Shown here in pieces: positions 1 to 7,453 of a stretch of 33,242 nt of DNA. Source of the DNA: Natrinema versiforme JCM 10478 (GTDB lineage Archaea > Halobacteriota > Halobacteria > Halobacteriales > Natrialbaceae). The stretch is taken from NCBI RefSeq assembly GCF_000337195.1, contig NZ_AOID01000005.1, forward strand, positions 1-33,242, read 5' to 3'. Within the stretch, counting starts at the first letter, position 1. Each line of letters begins with the position of its first letter. The notes under the pieces were generated by a model. It saw only the letters and a program-made list of their open reading frames with translations. It did not search any database and was not told the origin of the DNA. The position numbers and the translations under genes are program-made.

Positions 1-7
1 CGCTCAG

Positions 8-26
8 AGATGTGTATAAGAGACAG
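8..26 (+). other. Tn5/Nextera mosaic-end adapter (artefact)
   Basis: Bases 8-26 read AGATGTGTATAAGAGACAG, the complete 19-bp Tn5 mosaic end used in Nextera library preparation. Bases 1-7 (CGCTCAG) are probably degraded adapter as well. The matching reverse complement closes the other end of the window, so both are sequencing artefacts and not a resident transposon. Reading frames that start here give the familiar adapter-encoded peptides MCIRDS and MYKRQ, which must not be taken as protein N-termini. Confidence 0.97.
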
Positions 27-963
27 CCTCCGGGATGCGGGCATCGAGGCGCGCAACCTCGCCGGCGGCATGGACGCGTGGGCGGAGCTGTACACGGCCC
101 GCGAACTCGAGCTCGACGCGCCCGCGACGGTCCTGCAGTACGACCGCCCCTCGAGCGGCTGTCTCGCCTCCCTGCTCGTCAGCGGCGGCGAGGCCGCGGT
201 GATCGACCCACTGCGGGCGTTCGTAGACCGGTACGAAGCTGACGCTGCCGACCGGGATGCGACGATCGAGTACGCCATCGACACCCACGTCCACGCCGAC
301 CACGTCAGCGGCGTCCGCGACCTCGCGTCGCGGGCCGACGCCGAGGCGGTCGTCCCCGACGGTGCTCGCGAGCGCGGGCTCGCGTTCGACGCTACGACCG
401 TCGGTGACGCCGCGGAACGCAGTTCCGCGAGCCCTGCTTCGCACGCTCAGCAGGACGGAGACGAAATCCGAATCGGCGACGCGACGCTGACCGTTCTGGC
501 GACGCCGGGTCACACGACTGAATCCGTCTCGTTTCGCCTCGAGGGCGACGACGCCCAACTCCTGTTCACCGGCGACACACTGTTTCTCGAGGGCGTCGGC
601 CGGCCGGACCTCGAGCGCGGTACCGAGGACGCGGCCGCAGCTGCGCGGCGACTGTACGAGACGCTTCAGCATCGAATTCTCGAGCAGTCGAGCGACACGA
701 TAATCGCGCCGGGCCACTACAGCGACGCCGCCGAGCCGCGAGCAGACGGGACCTATACCGCACGACTCGCGACCCTACGCGACCAGCTCGAAGCGCTCTC
801 GATGGACGAAAAAGAGTTCGTCGAGTACGCCACGAGCGACCTCCCGCCGCGGCCGGCAAACGACGAGCGGATCGTGGCCGTCAACCTCGGACGCGAAGAC
901 ATCGACGAGGAGACGGCCTTCGAACTCGAACTGGGACCGAACAACTGCGCGGTCGCTGACTGA
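27..963 (+). CDS. Rhodanese/MBL-fold hydrolase, persulfide dioxygenase-like (5' truncated)
   Basis: The protein lacks its N-terminus because the contig begins inside it; real coding sequence starts after the adapter. The first ~22 residues (LRDAGIEARNLAGGMDAW) match the end of a rhodanese domain. A metallo-beta-lactamase domain follows with THVHADH (HxHxDH), PGHT, TGDTLF and APGHYS, which supply the usual metal ligands. The 'FTGDTLFLEGVGRPDL' stretch is typical of the ETHE1/glyoxalase II-like branch, whose members oxidise persulfides or hydrolyse thioesters. Fusion to rhodanese favours a sulfur-transfer or persulfide role (inference). An in-frame palindromic insert at 411-454 encodes a Ser/Ala-rich loop just before the PGHT strand. 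The next gene is convergent on the other strand. Confidence 0.85.
411..454 (+). repeat. In-frame double-hairpin insert in the MBL gene
   Basis: Two consecutive inverted repeats lie within the coding sequence. CGCGGAAC (411-418) pairs with GTTCCGCG (422-429) around a 3-nt loop, and CCTGCT (433-438) pairs with AGCAGG (449-454). Together they encode a low-complexity loop of about 15 residues between two conserved parts of the MBL fold. The CTTCGCacGCTC core resembles the reverse complement of GAGCGAAG found in the lysA and purN/H elements, so this may be a diverged copy in the opposite orientation. Confidence 0.5.
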
Positions 964-977
964 CAGCGGCGACCGTC

Positions 978-1310
978 TCAGTCGTCCGCGACCGCGCCGT
1001 CGTTCGTCCCGTCTGCGAGGTCGCCCTCGATGCTCGGCGGGTACTTGCCGCGGTCGAGTTTCAGATCGGATTGGGGTCGCGCCATACAGGTCAGCGCGTA
1101 GTTTTCGGCCTCCTGCTCGGTGAGTCCGCGCGCGGCGGGCTGGGTGACCTCGCCCTCGACGATCTCGGCGGAACACGCCAGACACATCCCGACTCGGCAG
1201 GAGTACTCCTGAGCGATTCCCTCCTCGAGACACCGACTCAGGATCGTCTCCTTGTCGGTACAGGTGATGGTCTCACCCGTCCCGACGAACTCGATGGTGT
1301 ACGAAGTCAT
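978..1310 (-). CDS. [2Fe-2S] plant-type ferredoxin
   Basis: A 110-residue electron carrier. Cys38, Cys43 and Cys46 form the C-x4-C-x2-C loop (CRVGMCLAC), and the fourth ligand is Cys75, as in plant-type ferredoxins. The ATG at 1310 was chosen because MTSYTIEFVG begins the first beta strand. A longer in-frame start at 1334 would place the promoter region inside the gene. The C-terminus is acidic (DLADGTNDGAVADD), as expected for a halophile. Length is near the family norm, without the large insertion of the classical 128-residue haloarchaeal ferredoxin, so this is probably a secondary paralogue. The redox partner is not evident; the neighbour across the divergent promoter is a flavoprotein reductase, a possible electron acceptor (inference). 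Confidence 0.9.
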   Translation of the reverse strand: MTSYTIEFVGTGETITCTDKETILSRCLEEGIAQEYSCRVGMCLACSAEIVEGEVTQPAARGLTEQEAENYALTCMARPQSDLKLDRGKYPPSIEGDLADGTNDGAVADD

Positions 1311-1331
1311 ACGGCCCGATACGGACGACCT

Positions 1332-1350
1332 CACTAAAACTCTTTATCTA
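1332..1350 (-). promoter_or_regulatory. Putative promoter of the ferredoxin gene
   Basis: An AT-rich patch in a GC-rich background reads GTTTTAGT at 1333-1340 on the minus strand, about 25-30 nt upstream of the ATG at 1310, with AGATAAAG just beyond it. This spacing fits an archaeal TATA box driving a leaderless or nearly leaderless transcript. Confidence 0.4.
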
Positions 1351-1459
1351 GCCGCGGGAAACCAGTTCGCTGGTTCCGCGAGACGGCGTCGCGGTTCGTC
1401 TGCCGACTTCTCGACCGGCCCCGGTATCTGATTTCACCCTTGACTGTCCGACGAATCGA

Positions 1460-1467
1460 CTATAAAA
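1460..1467 (+). promoter_or_regulatory. TATA box of the geranylgeranyl reductase-family gene
   Basis: CTATAAAA lies 33-40 nt upstream of the ATG at 1500. Transcription would start near 1490 and give a 5' UTR of about 10 nt. The position argues against the upstream TTG at 1440 as the start. Confidence 0.65.
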
Positions 1468-1499
1468 CGTTTTCTTACCGCGGTGTCCACAGTAGTGGT

Positions 1500-2906
1500 A
1501 TGAGTACGCAGGAACAGTCGGCCGCCGCCACGACGACGGGAACGCAGTCGCCGGACGCAGTCGTCGTCGGAGCGGGCACCGCAGGGTGCTACGCCGCAGC
1601 GACCATCGCGCGGGAGGGGTATGACGTCGTCATCCTCGAGCGGAAAGACGAGGAGGAGGCGGGTCATATCGCCTGTGGCGACGCGCTGAAGGGTGCCGAC
1701 GCCTTCCCCGAGGCGATCCCGAAGTCAAAACTCGAGCCGGCCTTTACCAACACGGGCGTCGACCACGGCCGTTTCGAGATCCCCCAGGAGGACACCGTCC
1801 TCGAGATTCCGGTCCCCGGCGAACTCGCCGTCATCGACCGCTGGGAGTACGGCCGGCGGATCATCGACGGCGCGGGCGACGCCGGCGTCGACTTCCACTA
1901 CGATACCGTCGTGAAGAACGTCATCCAGAACGACGACGGCCGCGTCACGGGCGTCGAAGCCATCCGGAAGGGCGACCCCCTCGAGTACGAGGCCGATATC
2001 GTCATCGACGCGGCGGGCTCGCTGTCCGTGCTGCAGGACAACGTCGACTTCTCGGAGTCGACGTTCGACACCAACGTCGACTACAGCCACTTCTGTTCGG
2101 CATACCGCGAGATCGTCGAGGTCGAGGAGCCGGTCGAGTGGGACGACGCGCTCGTCTTCAAGCCGACCGAGCGCGCCGCGGGCTATCTGTGGTACTTCCC
2201 CCGGACCGACACCGAGATCAACGCCGGCTTGGGCTTCCAGATGACCGAGGAGCCGATGCAACTCGTCGACGACCTCAAACGCGACCTCGAGAACCGACCC
2301 GAGTTCGACGGTGCCGAGGTCGAGGACAAACTCGGCGCGGCACTGCCCACCCGGCGGCCCTACGATTCGGCCGTCCACCCGGGCTACATGGCCATCGGCG
2401 ACGCCGCGGGCCACGTCAACCCCACCACCGGCGGCGGCATCGCCGGCGCTGCCTACGGCGGTAAGTACGCCGCCGAGCGAGCCATCGAGGCCCTCGAGAC
2501 CGGCGACTTCAGCGAGGCCACCCTCTGGGAGTACAACGAGAAGGTGATGGACCACTTCGGCGCGCGCTACGCCGCCCTGGATGTCTACAACATCCTCTCC
2601 ACGGCCGTCGACGTCGACGACCTGATGGGCCTGCTCGCCGCGATGCCCGGCGACAAACTCGCCGAAGCCCTCTACTCCGGCAGCGCCGACATCGGGCTCA
2701 AACTCAAACTCGAGTCCCTGATCAAGAGCCGCGGCCACTGGGGTACCATTTGGAACCTCTACCAGACCAAGCGCCGCGCCGACGAACTCCTCGCTCACTA
2801 CGAGAACTACCCGACCAGCCCCGAGGGCCTCGCCGGCTGGCAGGCCCGCCGCGACGACCTCATGGAGAAGGTCTACGAGACGACTGGCGCGGACCCCAAA
2901 TACTAG
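1500..2906 (+). CDS. Geranylgeranyl reductase family FAD-dependent oxidoreductase
   Basis: This 468-residue flavoprotein belongs to the family that saturates geranylgeranyl chains; in archaea members reduce the isoprenoid chains of membrane lipids or related isoprenoids. An N-terminal Rossmann motif (VVVGAGTAGCYAA, ~residues 21-33) binds the FAD ADP moiety, followed by LERKDEEEAGHIACGDAL. The second FAD motif, GDAAGHVNPTTGGGIAGAAYGG (~residues 299-320), is diagnostic of the family. The ATG at 1500 is preferred because a TATA box sits just upstream. The family contains digeranylgeranylglycerophospholipid reductase and less specific paralogues; sequence alone does not choose between them. The gene ends next to a dispersed hairpin element (2908-3076) and is convergent with the M20 hydrolase. 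Confidence 0.88.
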   Translation: MSTQEQSAAATTTGTQSPDAVVVGAGTAGCYAAATIAREGYDVVILERKDEEEAGHIACGDALKGADAFPEAIPKSKLEPAFTNTGVDHGRFEIPQEDTVLEIPVPGELAVIDRWEYGRRIIDGAGDAGVDFHYDTVVKNVIQNDDGRVTGVEAIRKGDPLEYEADIVIDAAGSLSVLQDNVDFSESTFDTNVDYSHFCSAYREIVEVEEPVEWDDALVFKPTERAAGYLWYFPRTDTEINAGLGFQMTEEPMQLVDDLKRDLENRPEFDGAEVEDKLGAALPTRRPYDSAVHPGYMAIGDAAGHVNPTTGGGIAGAAYGGKYAAERAIEALETGDFSEATLWEYNEKVMDHFGARYAALDVYNILSTAVDVDDLMGLLAAMPGDKLAEALYSGSADIGLKLKLESLIKSRGHWGTIWNLYQTKRRADELLAHYENYPTSPEGLAGWQARRDDLMEKVYETTGADPKY

Positions 2907-2907
2907 C

Positions 2908-3076
2908 AACGAAATTTTGCTCTGCGCTCTGGCGAGACGACGCCAGCATCGCTGGCGCACGTCTCGCCGACGCTCGGCAAAATTTCGATCAAAAGCACTC
3001 CTCATTCCTCTCTGCTCGTTTCACTCGCTTCGAGTCATTCGTCGGCCCGCTCGCTCTCTTCGGTCGCTCGCGGCGG
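2908..3076. repeat. Dispersed hairpin element, copy 1 (post-stop)
   Basis: The element begins one base after the TAG of the reductase gene. Arm GAAATTTTGC (2911-2920) pairs with GCAAAATTTC (2977-2986). Between them, GGCGAGACG (2931-2939) pairs with CGTCTCGCC (2960-2968) around an inner CGCCAGC/GCTGGCG stem. Segments 2908-2926, 2973-3003 and 3041-3056 are identical to parts of a second copy at 9505-9676, whereas the central stem differs completely. It occupies most of the 271-nt gap between convergent genes, so it could act as a bidirectional transcription terminator or be a small non-autonomous mobile element (inference). Confidence 0.8.
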
Positions 3077-3177
3077 ATTTCGTGAACTGCCTGCCCTTCC
3101 CCGAGTCGCGGGCTCCTCGCGATGCTCGGAGCCCGCTCCCGGCCACTCCCGCTCGAGAGTAGCGTCGAAACTATCGA

Positions 3178-4461
3178 TCAGGAGCGTTGACGGCTGATCT
3201 CCTCTATCGAGCCCGCGAGCACGTCGATTCCGTGGCCGATGCTGTCTTCGTCGACGTCGAACGTCGCGGTGTGGTGGCCGCCGGGGTGGTCGGTCCCGAC
3301 GCCGACGTAGCAGGCGTGTCCGCCGTTTTCCTGCACCGCGCGCATGAGGAAGGTTGCATCCTCGCTACCCCCGAGTTCGTCGCGCTCGAGGACCCGCTCG
3401 ACGCCCCCCGTGTTGCTTGCGATGTCGGCGACGATCGAGACGAGTGCCTCGTCGCTGGTCGCGCTCGGTGCCTCCGCGCCGGTTTCGATGTCGACCTCGC
3501 AATCGTGCATCCGCGCGGCGCTCCGGAGGACCTGCCGGGTTCGCCCCTTCATGTACTCCATGAGGTCGGTCGTCTCGCCGCGGACTTCGGCGACGATTCT
3601 GGCCTCGTCCGGAATGACGTTCGCGGCGCTGCCACCCTCGACGACGCCCGCGTTGACCCGTGTCTTGCCGTCGTTGTGCCGGGGAATGCCGTAGAGATTC
3701 TGGACAGCAGTCGCCATCGCTTGGACGGCGTTTCGCCCCTGTTCGGGGTGACCGCCCGCGTGTGCTGACTCGCCTGTGAACTCGGCCTCGAGGTGTGAGA
3801 CTGCGAGAAAGCCGTCGATGCCGGCGACGATTTCCCCGGTCGGGTGATCGAGCCCGATGTGGACCGCGAGCAGGGCGTCGAGGTCCCGAACGTGCTCGCT
3901 TTCGGCCATCGACTTGCCGCCGCCGACGACCTCCTCGGCGGGTTGGAAGAATACCTTCAGCGTCCCAGAAAAGTCATCGCTGGCGGCGATCCGCTCCGCG
4001 ACGCCGACGCCGATCGTCGCGTGGGCGTCGTGGCCGCAGGCGTGCATCGCGCCCTCGTGGTCGGAGCGAAAGCCCGCCGCGGCGGGCGTGTGGGTCGGGT
4101 CGTCGGACTCCCGTCGCGGGAGCGCGTCGATATCGACGCGCAGGCCGACGGTCGGCCCCTCGCCGCGCTCGAGGACGGCGACCGCACCCGTGTACCCGCC
4201 CTCGAGTCGCTCGAGCACGTCCGGGTCGACGCCGGCGTCCCGCGCCCGTTCGTACCAGTGGGTAAGCTGTGCGTCCTCGGGGACCGCCATCCGGTGGTCG
4301 CCCGCGATGGCCTCGGGGCCGACGTGGAGGGCGTCGAGGTTGTCGCCCAGTCGGGACTCGAGTTCGTCGACAATTCGCGCGGTGGTGTAGAATTCCCTCC
4401 ACGCGGGCTCGGGCTTTCGGTGAAGATCTCGACGGAGTGAAACGAGGTCGTCCGCGGTCAT
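3178..4461 (-). CDS. M20-family amidohydrolase (AbgA/HipO-like)
   Basis: A 427-residue metallohydrolase of the M20 amidohydrolase type, which cleaves amide bonds of N-acyl amino acids or related compounds. The metal-binding motif MHACGHDAHATIG spans ~residues 139-150 (His140, Cys142, His144, His147), GLRVDIDALP lies at ~106-115, and QPAEEVVGGG provides the catalytic/metal glutamates. The dimerisation lid domain contains HLEAEFTGESAHAG, and DHPGGHHTATFDVDE gives the last histidine. The extended N-terminal part (HRMAVPEDAQLTHWYERARDAGV) recalls aminobenzoyl-glutamate hydrolase AbgA, but the substrate is not determined. The ATG at 4461 has a CTTTTTAC box at 4483-4490, about 25 nt upstream, supporting it over the upstream start at 4506. 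It is convergent with the reductase gene. Confidence 0.85.
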   Translation of the reverse strand: MTADDLVSLRRDLHRKPEPAWREFYTTARIVDELESRLGDNLDALHVGPEAIAGDHRMAVPEDAQLTHWYERARDAGVDPDVLERLEGGYTGAVAVLERGEGPTVGLRVDIDALPRRESDDPTHTPAAAGFRSDHEGAMHACGHDAHATIGVGVAERIAASDDFSGTLKVFFQPAEEVVGGGKSMAESEHVRDLDALLAVHIGLDHPTGEIVAGIDGFLAVSHLEAEFTGESAHAGGHPEQGRNAVQAMATAVQNLYGIPRHNDGKTRVNAGVVEGGSAANVIPDEARIVAEVRGETTDLMEYMKGRTRQVLRSAARMHDCEVDIETGAEAPSATSDEALVSIVADIASNTGGVERVLERDELGGSEDATFLMRAVQENGGHACYVGVGTDHPGGHHTATFDVDEDSIGHGIDVLAGSIEEISRQRS

Positions 4462-4556
4462 ATCCTGTCCTCGTCGGGAACGGTAAAAAGTGCTACCGAC
4501 GCTCACACGTCGAGAGGAGAGGGACTCCGGCTGTGTCAGTAGGACTCGAGGCTCGT

Positions 4557-4892
4557 TTAGTTTCCGCGGCCCGCGCCGTGGATCTGTTCGACTTCGGCCT
4601 CGATGTGGACCGAATCCGGAAAGCTCTGTGAGGCGATGTTGCGCGCGAGGCTGTCGTGGCCGTGAATCTCGAGTTCGCGGGTGAAAACAGTGTACTCCCA
4701 GGTGGAGAACTGCCGATCGTCGTCGGCGTGGAGCCGACAGCGTTGCGGGACCGAGTGCTTCTCGGGCGGGTGGGAGTGGGGTCCTTTCAGCGCTGCGCCC
4801 TTCCGTTCCGCGTTGGCTTTGATGTCCTCGACGATACCATCGAGCGCGGCGCGATCGCCGCTCTGGAGGGTGAGACGGGTGACGAAGGTCAT
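4557..4892 (-). CDS. uS10-like ribosomal protein paralogue
   Basis: A 111-residue protein. MTFVTRLTLQSGDRAALDGIVEDIKANAERKGAALKGPHSHPPEKHSVPQRC carries the uS10 fold hallmarks: a beta strand, a helix, then the KGPHSHPP loop equivalent to the KGP.PLPT loop of ribosomal S10. The C-terminal half (LEIHGHDSLARNIASQSFPDSVHIEAEVE) also fits uS10. It is not next to the EF-1alpha gene where canonical archaeal rpsS10 usually lies, so it is a second, non-canonical member (uS10/mL48-type); its place in the ribosome is unknown. The ATG at 4892 was chosen because the uS10 core starts there. An AT patch at 4928-4934 may be the promoter. Confidence 0.75.
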   Translation of the reverse strand: MTFVTRLTLQSGDRAALDGIVEDIKANAERKGAALKGPHSHPPEKHSVPQRCRLHADDDRQFSTWEYTVFTRELEIHGHDSLARNIASQSFPDSVHIEAEVEQIHGAGRGN

Positions 4893-5047
4893 GGCTGGTA
4901 CTGTCGCATACGTCGTCGGGCGGCGCGTAAAAACTTGCTGAGACGCACCGATCACCGGCGCGAACGGTGACCGACTGCAGTCGATCGGCCGCCGCCCGCG
5001 TGAAAATCGCGTCCGGAATCAGTGTCCGTTGGACGAACAGTCCGATA

Positions 5048-5056
5048 TTCTCTTAA
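5048..5056 (+). promoter_or_regulatory. Putative TATA box of the Nudix gene
   Basis: TTCTCTTAA lies about 24-32 nt upstream of the ATG at 5080, the right spacing for a leaderless transcript. It argues against the upstream TTG at 5029. Confidence 0.45.
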
Positions 5057-5079
5057 CGTCCCACCTATTAGCTCACTTA

Positions 5080-5520
5080 ATGGCAGTCGAAGCTACGAGC
5101 GCAGGCGCGATCCTCTTCCGCGATACGCGGGGCCGGCGCGAGTATCTTCTACTCAAGAGCCGCCCAGGCGATTGGGAGTTCCCCAAGGGCGGTGTCGAAG
5201 GAGATGAAGAGCTACAGCAGACGGCGATCCGCGAAGTAACGGAAGAGGCAGGTATCGAGCAGTTCCGACTACTCGACGGCTTTCGCAAGGACTACGACTA
5301 CGTCTTCGAGGCGAACGGCAAGACGATCCACAAGACCGTCCACCTGTTCGTCGCGAAGTCCTTCGAAGCGAGTGCGGAACTATCAAACGAACATCGCGAC
5401 CTCCAGTGGCGCGATTACGAACAGGCGATCAACACCGTCACGCAGGACGGCCCTCGAGAGATCCTCGAGGACGCCCACGAGTTTCTCGACGAACTCGAGG
5501 AGGAGGAGGACGAAGAGTAA
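5080..5520 (+). CDS. Nudix hydrolase, diadenosine tetraphosphatase-like
   Basis: A 146-residue Nudix enzyme. A complete Nudix box, G-x5-E-x7-REVTEEAGI, runs from the GG of FPKGGVEGDEEL (~residues 38-60). The protein opens with VEATSAGAILFRDTRGRREYLLLKS, and WEFPKGG directly precedes the box; both are typical of the asymmetric bis(5'-nucleosyl)-tetraphosphatase branch, which hydrolyses Ap4A to AMP and ATP. The C-terminus is an acidic coil (DELEEEEDEE). Substrate assignment is by family resemblance only. The start is supported by the TATA-like box just upstream. The DUF5787 gene lies 178 nt downstream on the same strand. Confidence 0.85.
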   Translation: MAVEATSAGAILFRDTRGRREYLLLKSRPGDWEFPKGGVEGDEELQQTAIREVTEEAGIEQFRLLDGFRKDYDYVFEANGKTIHKTVHLFVAKSFEASAELSNEHRDLQWRDYEQAINTVTQDGPREILEDAHEFLDELEEEEDEE

Positions 5521-5698
5521 GACACGCGACGGCCGTCGCCGCCGGTTGATTTCCACTGCGAGGAACCAACTACGTCTCGACAGACGGGACCGCGGTTCGT
5601 CCCGGACACCCGGCCAAGAGCGGTGCTGCCGTCGATCGCGAGCCGCGATCGCCGATCGATCGAGTAGCGCTTTTGCGCTCGTGGTTCAAACTCTCGGT

Positions 5699-6751
5699 GT
5701 GGCCTCTCACACTGCCGAGTTCGGGTTCGAGCTCCGGACCTGCCGCTGGGCCGAGCTCGCGTGGCCGCCGGGAGCGGAATCCGAAAGCGACGGCACCGCG
5801 ATCGTCGTCGCCCGCCAACTCGGCACCAAGCGCCGACGCTGGGACACTATCGTCCTCGAGTGCGACCTCGAGGCCCTCCGGCAGCGAGCGAACTTCGGTC
5901 TCGACCGGCTCGATAGCGATTTACTCCACGTCGTCCGGAACGCCCCGGCGGAGTGGACGTACTATCGCGACGCGCTCCCCCATCCGGGCTACCCGTGGCG
6001 GTACGTCCGCGAGGCGATCCACCGCGCCGACGACCGCGGAATCCTCGAGACCAGAAAAAACGGCAACCGGATCGAGATCCGGCGCACGTGGGCCTATCCC
6101 GACTGGGTCGAGCGGATCGTCGCCATCGAGAACAAACCGGATCTCGACGCCAGCGCTGCCCGCGCGCTCGGCTCGCAACTCGAGTACGACGTCGCGATGG
6201 GGTTGGCCGACGAGGTCTGGGTCGCGACCGAGGAAACGGGCGAGCGCGTCGATCCCGCGCTCTTCGAGGATCTGCCGGTCGCTGCGGGGATCCTCGCGCT
6301 CGACCCAGAATCACTGACGGCCGACGTGTCGTGGTACCCGCGCTCGCTCGCGGTCGACGAGCCCGGCACCCGCATCCTCGAGCGGCCCGACGGCGGGCAC
6401 CGAGACGACTCCGCCGCCCGGTTCGAGTACGTCGATCCGGCGACCAAAGCCGCAAAACGGCTCGCGATCGCCGAACGCGCCTACGAGCGCGGCTGGCGCT
6501 CGTTCGTCGACACGATGCGCCCCGACTGCCGGCACTTCGAACTGCGCGCTCGAGACCCACAGCAGGCGCTGCCGTACTGCGCCGCCAAGGGTCGCTGTCA
6601 GACGGCCGCCGAGTGTTCGGGTTCCTGTTCCGACTTCGAACCCGAGCCGCCGGTCTGGCGCACCCGCGGCTGGCCGATCGAGGGCGGGCCCGGAAAACGA
6701 TCGCAGCGGATTCTCGAGGAGCGCCGCCGGCGACGGCGACCGGGGCTGTAG
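5699..6751 (+). CDS. DUF5787 family protein
   Basis: About 350 residues, function unknown. The order of motifs recalls the haloarchaeal family DUF5787: EFGFELRTCRWAE at the N-terminus, AIVVARQLG, a helical segment with YPDWVERIVAIENKPDL (~residues 140-156), then KRLAIAERAYERGWRSF and a cysteine cluster (LPYCAAKGRCQTAAECSGSCSDF, ~residues 290-312) near the end. The IENKPDL stretch together with the Cys cluster is reminiscent of nuclease-like folds that bind a metal or Fe-S centre; this is inference. The start is uncertain: GTG at 5699 is placed closest to the conserved EFGFEL segment, and an in-frame GTG at 5681 is the alternative. The frame stays open upstream to 5372, but that part overlaps the Nudix gene and has no family character. 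Confidence 0.7.
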   Translation: MASHTAEFGFELRTCRWAELAWPPGAESESDGTAIVVARQLGTKRRRWDTIVLECDLEALRQRANFGLDRLDSDLLHVVRNAPAEWTYYRDALPHPGYPWRYVREAIHRADDRGILETRKNGNRIEIRRTWAYPDWVERIVAIENKPDLDASAARALGSQLEYDVAMGLADEVWVATEETGERVDPALFEDLPVAAGILALDPESLTADVSWYPRSLAVDEPGTRILERPDGGHRDDSAARFEYVDPATKAAKRLAIAERAYERGWRSFVDTMRPDCRHFELRARDPQQALPYCAAKGRCQTAAECSGSCSDFEPEPPVWRTRGWPIEGGPGKRSQRILEERRRRRRPGL

Positions 6752-6784
6752 CTCGATCCTCGTGCTCGAGTCTCAGTGTCCGTC

Positions 6785-7294
6785 TCAGTCGGCGTCGGAG
6801 ACGGAGACCTCGAGGTCGTCGCGCTCGACGGTCAGTCGGAACGTCGGCACGGTCCGGTACTCGACCTCAACGACGCCCTTGCGGCGCAGGCTCTGGAGGC
6901 CCGAGCGGACGTCCTCCGCCTCCGGATCGATATCGTATTCGTCCCGGAGACTGTGGAGCACCGACACCACGCTCTCGGAGCGCTCCTCGGGTCCGGCGAG
7001 CACCGCGACGATCCGGGCCTGTAACTCGGGGACGCGGATCTTCGACGGGACGCCGTCGTCCTCGGGGTCGCTTTCGATTCCCGGCTCGACGTCGACCAGA
7101 TCGGCCGCCTCCGCGGTCGCTCGGATCAGGCTGTTGTCGTCCCGAAAGTAGTAGTCCCCGAGTTCGTTCTCGAGGTACTGGTGGACCTCGCTGCCGCTTT
7201 CCATCCCCCATCGGTCCTGCAGCTCGGAATTCTTCGTCGGCTGTAGCTCCACTACGTCCGCCAACCGGTCCGTGGCCTCCTCCGAGAGCGTCAT
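6785..7294 (-). CDS. DUF5797 family protein, winged-helix-like
   Basis: A 169-residue protein recognised as haloarchaeal DUF5797 from MTLSEEATDRLADVVELQPTKNSELQDRWG and the LGDYYFRDDNSLIRATAEA segment. The N-terminal half looks like a winged helix (TKNSELQDRWGMESGSEVHQYLENEL), and a second helical module at ~residues 85-140 (IRVPELQARIVAVLAGPEERSESVVSVLHSL... SGLQSLRRKGVVEVEYR) resembles another DNA-binding wing. A transcription-regulator role is plausible but unproven. The ATG at 7294 was chosen over the upstream start at 7357, which would run over the likely promoter (AAAAGTACC on the minus strand near 7316-7325). It is convergent with DUF5787. Confidence 0.72.
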   Translation of the reverse strand: MTLSEEATDRLADVVELQPTKNSELQDRWGMESGSEVHQYLENELGDYYFRDDNSLIRATAEAADLVDVEPGIESDPEDDGVPSKIRVPELQARIVAVLAGPEERSESVVSVLHSLRDEYDIDPEAEDVRSGLQSLRRKGVVEVEYRTVPTFRLTVERDDLEVSVSDAD

Positions 7295-7453
7295 CGTGGA
7301 ACCGTATGCGTATCCGGTACTTTTGCGTTGCGTCCCGTCAGTTTCGTGGTCAGTCACGCCGAGCCGCCTGAACGCCTCCGATGAGCCGTCTCTCGCGGGA
7401 CGACTCGGATGGCGAGCAAGGATCGAACGGACCGGCTGACCGATCAGTTCGAA

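Noticed and set aside
8-26. Tn5 inverted repeat as a resident transposon end
   Set aside because: It lies at the contig edge, is paired with the same sequence at the other edge, and is the exact Nextera mosaic end.
1725-3005. Long minus-strand frame of 426 codons opposite the reductase gene
   Set aside because: Antisense shadow of a GC-rich gene; no family motifs, and its N-terminal part is read from the dispersed hairpin element.
5493-5520. GAG/GAA-rich tract at the Nudix 3' end as a microsatellite
   Set aside because: It encodes an acidic C-terminal tail normal for haloarchaeal proteins.
5372-5698. N-terminal extension of the DUF5787 gene into the Nudix gene
   Set aside because: Arg/Ser-rich sequence typical of an out-of-frame read; conserved DUF5787 sequence starts only after 5699.
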